Shown: piece after piece, positions 38,772 through 50,672 of the stretch
Layout of the letters: each line of letters begins with the position of its first letter
Position numbering within the stretch: position 1 is the first letter of the stretch
Assembly: GCF_029227915.1 (NCBI RefSeq)
Contig: NC_079883.1
Span: forward strand, 29,886,001-29,950,000
Direction of reading: 5' to 3'
Length of the DNA: 64,000 nt
Origin: Hydractinia symbiolongicarpus
Taxonomy: Eukaryota; Cnidaria; Hydrozoa; Anthoathecata; Hydractiniidae
The notes under the pieces: model-generated
What the model saw: the letters and a program-made list of their open reading frames with translations, nothing else
Database searches by the model: none
Told to the model about the DNA's origin: nothing
Made by a program: the position numbers and the translations under genes

Positions 38772-41005
38772 AAATTTGATAAATGAGTTAGTTTGATTAC
38801 AAGAAATAACATTCTTCCTAATTTGACTTGACTTGCTGGAACTCAGCGATTGCACTGGGCGCTGTGGTAGCACTTCATTTAAAAATGTGAATAAAAAAGT
38901 ATTTTTTTACTGTGGGACCAATCCTAGCCGTTATCGCGCGCTGAAGAAATAGCGACAGTTTCAAAAACTACATTTCATTGACTTTCTAACGGTATCAATC
39001 CGTTTGAGTTACAACTGTTGCGTAATGTATTCGTCCCCACATGTACTTAGCGATATTATTCAGATATTACTAGGTTGCATCGCTTTTAACAGTGAAACAT
39101 TTGACTGTGGGACTTAATTGAACTGATTTTGGACTTTGACCTGATAAATGTGATAAATGAGCCAGTTTGACTATAGGAAGTAACATTCTTCTTAATTTGA
39201 CTTGATTGCTGGAACTCAGCGATTACACTGGGCGCTGTGGTAGCGCTTTATTAAAAAATTAAGATAAATAACTCATCTTTTACTGTGGGACCAATCCAAG
39301 CGGTTAGTTCGCGCTAAAGAAATAGAGACATTCTCAAAAACTACATTTCATCAACTTCTTGGTCGTATCAATCCGTTTGAGATACAACGGTTGCGTCACA
39401 TATTCGTACCAACATGCATTTAGCGATATTTTTCTGATATTACTAGGTTGCATCGCCTTTAACAATGAAATGATTGACTGTGGGATTTAATTGAACTAAC
39501 TTTGGACTGTGACCTGATAAATGTAATAAATAAGCCAGTTTGACTACAGGAAATGACATTCTTCTTAATTTGACATGATTGCTGGAACTCAGCGATTACA
39601 CTGGGCGCTGCGGTAGCACTTCATTAAAAAAATTAAATAAAAAAAGTCATTTTTTACAGTGGGACCGATCCCAGCCGTTATCACGCGCTGAAGAATAAGC
39701 GACAGTTTCAAAAACTACATTTCATTGACTTTCTAACGGTATCAATCCGTTTGAGTTACAACTGTTGCGTCACATGTTCGTCCCCACATGTATTTAGCGA
39801 TAGTATTCAGATATTACTAGGTTGCATCGCTTTAACAGTGAAACATTTGACTGTGGGACTTAATTGAACTGATTTTGGACTTTGACCTTATAAATGTGAT
39901 AAATGAGCCAGTTTGACTACAAGAAGTAACATTCTTCATAATTTGACTTGATTGCTGGAACTCAGCGATTACACTTGGCGCTATGGTAGCGCTTTATTAA
40001 AAATTAAGATAAATATGTCATTTTTTACTGTGGGACCAATCCAAGCGTTAGTTCGCGCTGAAGAAATAGAGACATTCTCAAAAACTACATTTCATCAAAT
40101 TCTTGGCCGTATTAATCCGTTTGAGTTACAACGGTTGCGTCACATATTCGTACCAACATGTATTTAGGGATATTTTTCTGATATTACTAGGTTGCATCGC
40201 CTTTAACAATAAAACGATTGACTGTGGGACTTAATTGAATTAACTTTGGACTGTGACCTTATAAATGTGATAAATGAGCCAGTTTGATTACAAGAACTAA
40301 CATTCTTCTTAATTTGACTTGATTGCTGGAACTCAGCGATTGCACTGGGCGCTGTGGTAGCACTTTATTGAAAAATTAGGATACATAAGTCATTTTTTAC
40401 TGTGGGACCAATCCTAGCGGTTAGATCGCGCTGAAGAAATAGAGAAAGTTTCAAAAACAACATTTCATTGACTCACTAACGGTGTCAATCCGTTTGAGTT
40501 ACAACGGTTGCGTCACATATTCGTACCAACATGTATTTAGAGATTTTCTTCAGATATTTCTATATTATATTGCTTTTAACAGTGAAATGATTGACTGTGG
40601 AACTTAATTGAACTAACTTGGGAGTGTGACCTTATAAATGTGATAAGTTAGCCAACTGGACCCAAGAAATAACATTCTTCTTAATTTGACATGCTTGCCG
40701 GAACTCAGCGATTACACTGGGCGCTGTGGTAGCACTTCATTTAAAAATTTAAATAGAAAAGTCATTTTTTACTGTGGGACCAATCCTAGCCGTTATCGCG
40801 CGCTGGAGAAATAGCGACAGTTTCAAAAACTACATTTCATTGAATTTCTAACGGTATCAATCCGTTTGAGTTACAACTGTTGCGTCACATATTCATCCCC
40901 ACATCTATTTAGCGATACTATTCAGATATTACTAGGTTGCATCGCTTTTAACAGTGAAACATTTGACGGTGGGACTTAATTGAACTGATTTTGGACTTTG
41001 ACCTG
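38772..41005 (+). repeat. 8-mer-offset segmental duplicate, copy 2
   Basis: Anchors 39006, 39379, 39753, 40123, 40496 and 40868 sit 2983 bp after those of copy 1, including the 370-bp monomer. The rare variant 'acggtgggacttaattg' (just after 37983 and 40966) is shared. Copy 2 has private changes such as 'agaataagcgac', 'aaaaacaacatttc' and 'tatttagagattttc'. It ends where 'cctgataaatgtgataaatg' replaces 'ccttataaatgggataaatg'. Confidence 0.9.
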
Positions 41006-42540
41006 ATAAATGTGATAAATGAGCCAGTTTGACTACAAGAAATGACATTCTTCTTAATTTGACATGATTGCTGGAACTCAGCGATTACACTGGGCGCTGT
41101 GGTAGCACTTCATTTAAAAAATTAAATAAAAAAGTCATTTTTTACAGTGGGACCAATCCCAGCCGTTATCGCGCGCTGAAGAATTAGCGACAGTTTCAAA
41201 AACTACATTTCATTGACTTTTTAACGGTATCAATCCGTTTGAGTTACAACTGTTGCGTCACATGTTCGTCCCCACATGTATTTAGCGATAGTATTCAGAT
41301 ATTACTAGGTTGCATCGCTTTTAACAGTGAAACATTTGACTGTGGGACTTAATTGAACTGATTTTGGACTTTGACCTTATAAATGTGATAAATGAGCCAG
41401 TTTGACTACAAGAAGTAACATTCTTCATAATTTGACATGATTGCTGGAACTCAGCGATTACACTTGGCGCTATGGTAGCGCTTTATTAAAAATTAAGATA
41501 AATATGTCATTTTTTACTGTGGGACCAATCCAAGCGTTAGTTCGCGCTGAAGAAATAGAGACATTCTCAAAAACTACATTTCATCAAATTCTTGGCCGTA
41601 TCAATCCGTTTGAGTTACAACGGTTGCGTCACATATTCGTACCAATATGTATTTAGGGATATTTTTCTGATATTACTAGGTTGCATCGCCTTTAACAATG
41701 AAACGATTGACTGTGGGACTTAATTGAACTAACGTTGGACTGTGACCTTATAAATGTGATAAATGAGCCAGTTTGATTACAAGAACTAACATTCTTCTTA
41801 ATTTGACTTGATTGCTGGAACTCAGCGATTGCACTGGGCGCTGTGGTAGCACTTTATTGAAAAATTAGGATACATAAGTCATTTTTTACTGTGGGACCAA
41901 TCCTAGCGGTTAGATCGCGCTGAAGAAATAGAGAAAGTTTCAAAAACTACATTTCATTGACTCACTAACGGTGTCAATCCGTTTGAGTTACAACGGTTGC
42001 GTCACATATTCGTACCAACATGTATTTAGTGATTTTCTTCAGATATTTCTATATTATATCGCTTTTAACAGTGAAACGATTGACTGTGGAACTTAATTGA
42101 ACTAACTTGGGAGTGTGACCTTATAAATGTGATAAGTTAGCGAACTGGACCCAAGAAATAACATTCTTCTTAATTTGACATGCTTGCCGGAACTCAGCGA
42201 TTACACTGGGCGCTGTGGTAGCACTTCATTTAAAAATTTTAATAGAAAAGTCATTTTTTACTGTGGGACCAATCCTAGCCGTTATCGCGCGCTGAAGAAA
42301 TAGCGACAGTTTCAAAAACTACATTTCATTGAATTTCTAACGGTATCAATCCGTTTGAGTTACAACTGTTGCGTCATATATTCATCCCCACATCTATTTA
42401 GCGATACTATTCAGATATTACTAGGTTGCATCGCTTTTAACAGTGAAACATTTGACTGTGGGACTTAATTGAACTGATTTTGGACTTTGACTTTATAAAT
42501 GGGATAAATGAGCCAGTTTGACTACAAGAAGTAACATTCT
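41006..42540 (+). repeat. 10-mer-offset duplicate, copy 1 (partner 44.7-46.3 kb)
   Basis: Anchors 41241, 41612, 41985 and 42357 match 44969, 45340, 45712 and 46084 at 3727-3728 bp. The short monomer is 371 bp in both, having two of the three single-base losses seen at 36.8 kb. The run is a relative of the 35.8-38.0 kb block, so the same four-monomer core occurs four times between 36 and 46 kb. Confidence 0.85.
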
Positions 42541-44730
42541 TCTTAATTTGACTTGATTGCTGGAACTCAGCGATTACTCTGGGCGCTGTGGTAGCGCTTT
42601 ATTAAAAAATTAGGAGAAATAATTCATTTTTTACTGCAGGACCAATCCAAGCCGTTAGTTCGCGCTGAAAAAATAGAGACATTCTCAAAAACTAAATTTC
42701 ATTAACTTCTTGGCCGTATCAATCCGTTTGAGTTACAACGGTTGCGTCACATATTCGTACCAACATGTATTTAGCGATATTTTTCTGATATTACTAGGTT
42801 GCATCGCCTTTAACAATGAAATGATTGACTGTGGGATTTAATTGAACTAACTTTGGACTGTGACCTGATAAATGTGATAAATGAGCCAGTTTGATTACAA
42901 GAAGTAACATTCTTCTTAATTTGACTTGATTTGCTGGAACTCAGCGATTGCACTGGTTGCTGTGGTAGCACTTCATTTAAAAATGTAAATAAAAAAGTAA
43001 TTTTTTACTGTGGGACCAATCCTAGCCGTTATCGCGCGCTGAAGAAATAGCGACAGTTTCAAAAACTACATTTCATTGACTTTCTAACGGTATCAATCCG
43101 CTTGAGTTACAACTGTTGTGTCACATAATCGTCCACACATGTATTTAGCGATAGTATTCAGATATTACTAGGTTGCATCGCTTTTAACAGTGAAACATTT
43201 GACTGTGGGACTTAATTGAACTGATTTTGAACTTTGACCTTATAAATGGGATAAATGAGCCAGTTTGACTACAAGAAGTAACATTCTTCTTAATTTGACT
43301 TGATTGCTGGAACTCAGCGGTTACACTGGGCGCTGTGGTAGCGCTTTATTAAAAAATTAAGATAAATAAGTCATTTTTTACTGTGAGACCAATCCAAGCG
43401 TTAGTTTGCGCTGAAGAAATAGAGACATTCTCAAAAACTTCATTTCATCAACTTCTTGGCCGTATCAATCCGTTTGAGTTACAACGGTTGCGTCACATAT
43501 TCGTACCAACATGTATTTAGCGATATTTTTCTGATATTACTAGGTTGCATCGCCTTAAACAATGAAACGATTGACTGTGGGACTTAATTGAACTAACTTT
43601 GGACTGTGACCTGATAAATATTATAAATAAGCCAGTTTGACTACAAGAAATAACATTCTTCTTAATTTGACATGATTGCTGGAACTCAGCGATTACACTG
43701 GGCGCTGTGGTAGCACTTCATTTAAAAATTTAGATAAAAAAGTCATTTTTTACTGTGGGACCAATCCTAGCCGTTATCGCGCGCTAAAGAAATAGCGACA
43801 GTTTCAAAAACTACATTTCATTGACTTTCTAACGGTATCAATCTGCTTGAGTTACAACTGTTGCGTCACATATTCGTCCCCACATGTATTTAGCAATAGT
43901 ATTCGGATATTACTAGGTTGCATCGCTTTCAACAGTGAAACGGTTGACTGTGGGACTTAATTGAACCGACTCTGTACTATGTTCTTATAAATGTGATAGA
44001 TGAGCCAATTGGTCTTCAAGGAATAACTTTCTTCTTAATTTGACATGATGGCTGGAATTCATCGATTACATTAGGATCTGTGGTAGCGCTTTATTTAAAA
44101 ATTTAGATAAATAAGTATTTTCTTACTGTTAGACCAATCCTGGCCGTTAGCATGCCCTGAATAAATAGAAACATTTTCAAAGACTACATTTCATTGACTT
44201 TCTAACGGTATCAATCCATTTGAGTTACAACTGTTGCGTCATTTATTCGTCCCCACATGTATTTAGCGATATTATTCAGATATTACTAGGTTGCATCGCT
44301 TTTAACAGTGAAACATTTGACTGTGGGACTTAATTGAACTGATTTTGGACTTTGACCTGATAAATGTGATAAATGAGCCAGTTTGACTACAAGAAGTAAC
44401 ATTCTTCTTAATTTGACTTGATTGCTGGAACTCAGCGATTACACTGGGCGCTGTGGTAGCGCTTTATTAAAAAATTAAGATAAATAAGTCATCTTTTACT
44501 GTGGGACCAATCCAAGCGGTTAGTTCGCGCTAAAGAAATAGAGACATTCTCAAAAACTACATTTCATCAACTTCTTGGTCGTATCTATCCGTTTGAGTTA
44601 CAACGGTTGCGTCACATATTCGTACCAACATGCATTTAGCGATATTTTTCTGATATTACTAGGTTGCATCGCCTTTGACAATGAAATGATTGACTGTGAG
44701 ATTTAATTTAACTAACTTTGGACTGTGACC
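42541..44730 (+). repeat. Mixed satellite monomers between 10-mer-offset duplicates
   Basis: Anchors 42730, 43104, 43476, 43849, 44222 and 44595. Marks shared further right are 'actcagcggttacactggg' (before 43320 and 46300, offset 2980) and 'ttgaaccgactctgtactat' (43964 and 46571 region, offset 2607). Different offsets for neighbouring marks show reshuffling. No gene is seen. Confidence 0.75.
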
Positions 44731-46270
44731 TGATAAATGTAATAAATAAGCCAGTTTGACTACAAGAAATGATATTCTTCTTAATTTGACATGATTGCTG
44801 GAACTCAGCGATTACACTGGGCGCTGTAGTAGCACTTAATTTAAAAAATTAAATAAAAAAAGTCATTTTTTACAGTGGGACCAATCCCAGCCGTTATCAC
44901 GCGCTGAAGAATTAGCGACAGTTTCAAAAACTACATTTCATTGACTTTTTAACGGTATCAATCCGTTTGAGTTACAACTGTTGCGTCACATGTTCGTCCC
45001 CACATGTATTTAGCCATAGTATTCAGATATTACTAGGTTGCATCGCTTTTAACAGTGAAACATTTGACTGTGGGACTTAATTGAACTGATTTTGGACTTT
45101 GACCTTATAAATGTGATAAATGAGCCAGTTTGACTACAAGAAGTAACATTCTTCATAATTTGACTTGATTGCTGGAACTCAGCGATTACACTTGGCGCTA
45201 TGGTAGCGCTTTATTAAAAATTAAGATAAATATGTCATTTTTTACTGTGGGACCAATCCAAGCGTTAGTTCGCGCTGAAGAAATAGAGATATTCTCAAAA
45301 ACTACATTTCATCAAATTCTTGGCCGTATCAATCCGTTTGAGTTACAACGGTTGCGTCACATATTCGTACCAACATGTATTTAGGGATATTTTTCTGATA
45401 TTACTAGGTTGCATCGCCTTTAACAATGAAACGATTGACTGTGGGACTTAATTGAACTAACGTTGGACTGTGACCTTATAAATGTGATAAATGAGCCAGT
45501 TTGATTACAAGAACTAACATTCTTCTTAATTTGACTTGATTGCTGGAACTCAGCGATTGCACTGAGCGCTGTGGTAGCACTTTATTGAAAAATTAGGATA
45601 CATAAGTCATTTTTTACTGTGGGACCAATCCTAGCGGTTAGATCGCGCTGAAGAAATAGAGAAAGTTTCAAAAACTACATTTCATTGACTCACTAACGGT
45701 GTCAATCCGATGAGTTACAACGGTTGCGTCACATATTCGTACCAACATGTATTTAGTGATTTTCTTCAGATATTTCTATATTATATCGCTTCTAACAGTG
45801 AAACGATTGACTGTGGAACTTAATTGAACTAACTTGGGAGTGTGACCTTATAAATGTGATAAGTTAGCGAACTGGACCCAAGAAATAACATTCTTCTTAA
45901 TTTGATATGCTTGCCGGAACTCAGCGATTACACTGGGCGCTGTGGTAGCACTTCATTTAAAAATTTAAATAGAAAAGTCTTTTTTTACTGTGGGACCAAT
46001 CCTAGCTGTTATCGCGCGCTGAAGAAATAGCGACAGTTTCAAAAACTACATTTCATTGAATTTCTAACGGTATCAATCCGTTTGAGTTACAACTGTGGCG
46101 TCACATATTCATCCCCACATCTATTTAGCGATACTATTCAGATATTACTAGGTTGCATCGCTTTTAACAGTGAAACATTTGACTGTGGGACTTAATTGAA
46201 CTGATTTTGGACTTTGACCTTATAAATGGGATAAATGAGCCAGTTTGACTACAAGAAGTAACATTCTTCT
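44731..46270 (+). repeat. 10-mer-offset duplicate, copy 2
   Basis: Second copy of 41.0-42.54 kb. Private changes include 'aatccgatgagttac' at about 45706, which loses one base of the conserved box lead, and 'aactgtggcgtcac' at about 46092, which breaks the CAAC-N-GTTG dyad. Both lie in otherwise near-constant positions. Confidence 0.84.
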
Positions 46271-47690
46271 TGATTTGACTTGATTGCTGGAACTCAGCGG
46301 TTACACTGGGCGCTGTGGTAGCGCTTTATTAAAAAATTAAGATAAATAAGTCATTTTTTACTGTGAGACCAATCCAAGCGTTAGTTTGCGCTGAAGAAAT
46401 AGAGACATTCTCAAAAACTTCATTTCATCAACTTCTTGGCCGTATCAATCCGTTTGAGTTACAACGGTTGCGTCACATATTCGTACCAACATGTATTTAG
46501 CGATAGTATTCGGATATTACTAGGTTGCATCGCTTTCAACAGTGAAACGGTTGACTGTGGGACTTAATTGAACCGACTCTGTACTATGTCCTTATAAATG
46601 TGATAGATGAGCCAATTGGTCTTCAAGGAATAACTTTCTTCTTAATTTGACATGATGGCTGGAATTCATCGATTACATTAGGATCTGTGGTAGCGCTTTA
46701 TTTAAAAATTTAGATAAATAAGTATTTTCTTACTGTTAGACCAATCCTGGCCGTTAGCATGCCCTGAATAAATAGAAACATTTTCAAAGACTACATTTCA
46801 TTGACTTTCTAACGGTATCAATCCGTTTGAGTTACAACTTTTGTGTCACATATTCGTCCCCACATGTATTTAGCGATAGTACTCGGATAATACTAGGTTG
46901 CATCGCTTTTAACAGTGAAACGGTTGACTGTGGGACTTAATAGAACTGATTTTGGACTTTGACCTTATAAATGCGATAAATGAGCCAGTTTGACTACAAG
47001 AAATAACATTCTTCTTAATTTGACATGATTGCTGGAAATCAGCGATTACATTGGGCGCTCTGATAGCACTTCATTTAAAAATTTAAATAAAATAGTCATT
47101 TTTTACTGTGGGACCAATCCAAGCGTTAGTTCGCGCTGAAGAAATAGAGACATTCTCAAAAACTACATTTCATCAACATCTTGGCCGCATTTAATCCGTT
47201 TGAGTTACAACGGTTGCGTCACATATTCGTACCAACATGTATTTAGCGATATTTTTCTGATATTACTAGGTTGCATCGCCTTAAACAATGAAACGATTGA
47301 CTGTGGGACTTAATTGAACTAATTTTTGGACTGTGAGCTGATAAATGTTATAAATAAGCCAGTTTGACTACAAGAAATAACATTCTTCTTAATTTGACAT
47401 GATTGCTGGAACTCAGCGATTACACTGGGCGCTGTGATAGCACTTCATTTAAAAATTTAAATAAAAAAGTCATTTTTTACTGTGGGACCAATCCTAGCCG
47501 TTATCGCGCGCTAAAATAACAGCGACAGTTTCAAAAACTACATTTCATTGACTTTCTAACGGTTTCAATCCGCTTGAGTTACATTTGTTGCGTCACATAT
47601 TCGTCCCCACATGTATTTAGCGATAGTATTCGGATATTACTAGGTTGCATCGCTTTTAACAGTGAAACGGTTGACTGTGGGACTTAATTG
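46271..47690 (+). repeat. Mixed satellite monomers
   Basis: Anchors 46456, 46829, 47202 and 47576. The 46456 monomer joins a lead like that of 43476 to a body like that of 43849, a hybrid made near 46500. Nothing other than satellite is seen. Confidence 0.75.
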
Positions 47691-50672
47691 AACTGAGTCT
47701 GTACTATGTCCTTATAAATGTGATAGATGAGCCAATTGGTCTCCAAGGAATAACTTTCTTCTTAATTTGACGTGATGGCTGGAATTCATCGATTACATTA
47801 CGATCTGTGGTAGCGCTTTATTTAAAAATTTAGATAAATAAGTCTTTTCTTACTGTTAGACCAATCCTGGCCGTTAGCATGCCCTGAATAAATAGGAACA
47901 GTTTCAAAGACTAAATTTCATTGACTTTCTAGCAGTATAAATCCGTTTGAGTTACAACGGTTGCGTCACATATTCGTACCAACATGTATTTAGCGATAGT
48001 ATTCGGATAATACTAGGTTGCATCGCTTCTAAAAGTGAAACGGTTGACTGTGGGACTCAATTGAACTGATTTTGGACTTTGATCTTATAAATGTGATAAA
48101 TAAGCCAGTTTGACTACAAGAAATAAAATTCTCCTTAATTTGACAAGATTGCTAGAACTCAGCCATTACACTGGGCGCTGTGGTAGAACTTTATTAAAAA
48201 ATTAGGATAAATAAGTAATTTTTTACTGTGGGACCAATCCTAGCCGTTAGTTCGCGCTGACGAAATAGCGAAAGTTTCAAGAACTACATTTCATTGACTT
48301 AATAACGGTGTCAATCCGTTTGAGTTACAACGGTTGCGTCACATATTCGTACCAACATGTATTAAGTGATTTTCTTCCGATATTTCTAAGTTGTATTGCT
48401 TTTAACAGTGAAACGATTGACTGTGGAACTTAATTGAACTAACTTGGAAGTGTGACGTTATAAATGCGATGAGTAAGCCAACTGGACCCAAGAATAAACA
48501 TTCTTCTTAATTTGACATGATTGCCGGAACTCAGCGACTACACTGGGCGCTGTGGTAGCACTTCATTTAAAAATTTAAATAAAAAAGTCATTTTTTACTG
48601 TGGGACCAATCCTAGCCGTTATCGCGCGCTGAAGAAATAGCGACAGTTTCAAAAACTACATTTCATTGACTTTCTAACGGTATCAATCCGTTTGAGTTAC
48701 AACTGTTGCGTCACATATTCGTCCCCACATGTATTTAGCGATATTTTTCTGATATTACTAGGTTGCATCGCCTTTAACAATGAAATGATTGACTGTGGGA
48801 TTTAATTGAACTAACTTTGGACTGTGACCTGATAAATGTGATAAATGAGCCTGTTTGACTACAAGAAATAACATTCTTCTTAATTTGACATGATTGCTGG
48901 AACTCAGCGATTACACTGGGCGCTGTGGTAGCGCTTTATTAAAAAATTAAGAGAAATAAGTCATTTTTTACTGTGGGACCAATCAAAGCTGTTCGTTCAC
49001 GCTGAAGAAATAGAGACATTCTCAAAAACTACATATCATCGACTTCTTGGCCGTATCAATCCGTTTGAGTTACAACGGTTGCGTCACATATTCGTATCAA
49101 ATTGTATTTAGCGATATTTTTCTGATATTACTAGGTTGCTTCGCCTTTAACAATGAAACGATTGACTGTGGGACTTAATTGAAGTGACTCTGTACTATGT
49201 CCTTATAAATGTGATAGATGAGCCAATTGGTATCTAAGAAATAACTTTCTTCTTAATTTGACGTGATGGCTGGAATTCATCGATTACATTAGGATCTGTG
49301 GTAGCGCTTTATTTAAAAACTTAGATAAATAAGTCTTTTCTTACTGTTAGACCAATCGTGGCCGTTAGCATGCCCTGAATAAATAGGAACAGTTTCAAAG
49401 ACTACATTTCATTGACTTTCTAGCGGTATAAATCCGTTTGAGTTACAACGGTTGCGTCACATATTCGTACCAACATGTATTTAGCGATAGTATTCGGATA
49501 ATACTAGGTTGCATCGCTTTTAAAAGTGAAACGGTTGACTGTGGGACTTAATTAAACTGATTTTGGACTTTAATCTTATAAATGTGATAAATGAGCCAGT
49601 TTGACTACAAGAAATAACATTCTTCTTAATTTGACATGATTGCTGGAACTCAGCGATTACACTGGGCGCTGTGGTAGCACTTTATTAAAAAATTAGGATA
49701 AGTAAGTCATTTTTTACTGTGGGACCAATCCTAGCCGTTAGTTCGCGCTGACGAAATAGCGAAAGTTTCAAGAACTACATTTCATTGACTTACTAACTGT
49801 GTCAATCCGTTTGAGTTACAACGGTTGCGTCACATATTCGTACCAACATGTATTAAGTGATTTTTCTCCGATATTTCTAAGTTGCATTGCTTTTAACAGT
49901 GAAACGATTGACTGTGGAACTTAATTGAGGTAACTTGGGAGTGTGACGTTATAATTGTGATAAGTGAGCCAACTGGACCCAAGAAATAACATTCTTCTTA
50001 ATTTGACATGATTGCCGGAACTCAGCGATTACACTGGGCGCTGTGGTAGCATTTCATTTAAAAATTTAAATAAAAAAGTTATTTTTTACTGTGGGACCAA
50101 TCCTAGCCGTTATCGCGCGCTGAAGAAATAGCGACAGTTTCAAAAACTTCATTTCATTGACTTTCTAACGGTATCAATCCGTTTGAGTTACAAATGTTGC
50201 GTCACATATTCGTCCCCACATGTATTTAGCGATAGTATTCAGATATTACTAGGTTGCATCGCTTTTAACAGGGAAACATTTGACTGTGGGACTTAATTGA
50301 ACTGATTTTGGACTTTGACCTTCTAAATGTGATAAATGAGCCAGTTTGATTACAAGAAGTAACATTCTTTTTAATTTAACTTGATTGCTGGAACTTAGCG
50401 ATTGCACTGGGCGCTGTGGTAGCACTTTATTAAAAAATTAGGATAAATAAGTCATTTTTTACTGTGGGACCAATCCTAGCCGTTAGTTCGCGCTGAAGAA
50501 ATAGAGAAGGTTTCAAGAACTACATTTCATTGACTTACTAACGGTGTCAATCCGTTTGAGTTACAACGGTTGCGTCACGTATTCGTACCAACATGTATTT
50601 AGTGATTTTCTTCCAATCTTACTAAGTTGTATTGCTTTTAACAGTGAAACGAGCGACTGTGAGAATTAATTG
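47691..50672 (+). repeat. 8-mer higher-order repeat, copy 1 (2982 bp)
   Basis: Eight monomers with anchors at 47949, 48322, 48694, 49067, 49440, 49813, 50185 and 50558. Each is repeated exactly 2982 bp downstream. Marks are 'gaactgagtctgtactatg' (47691 region and 50673 region), 'catcgcttctaaaagtgaa' (48021 and 51003) and 'caattggtatctaagaaat'. I saw only about half a dozen differences, so the pair is one of the youngest large duplications in the window. Confidence 0.93.
47993..48026 (+). repeat. Nested inverted repeat in the variable segment
   Basis: The inner arms AGTATT and AATACT (47998-48003 and 48009-48014) are enclosed by outer arms GCGAT (47993-47997) and ATCGC (48022-48026), with a 7-base bulge on the right side only. 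The full nested form needs 'agcgatagtattcggataa' and so appears in one subtype group, also at 49.5, 51.0, 52.5, 55.8, 57.3, 62.9 kb; copies with 'gcgaaagtattc' lose part of the outer arm. Confidence 0.65.

Noticed and set aside
36969-45384. Four 71-codon forward reading frames at 36969-37184, 39952-40167, 41441-41656 and 45169-45384
   Set aside because: Each opens with TTG and runs through one monomer into the next conserved box. They recur because the same short monomer was duplicated, and the single-base losses in it open the frame. No domain is recognisable, and most sister monomers carry stops in this frame.
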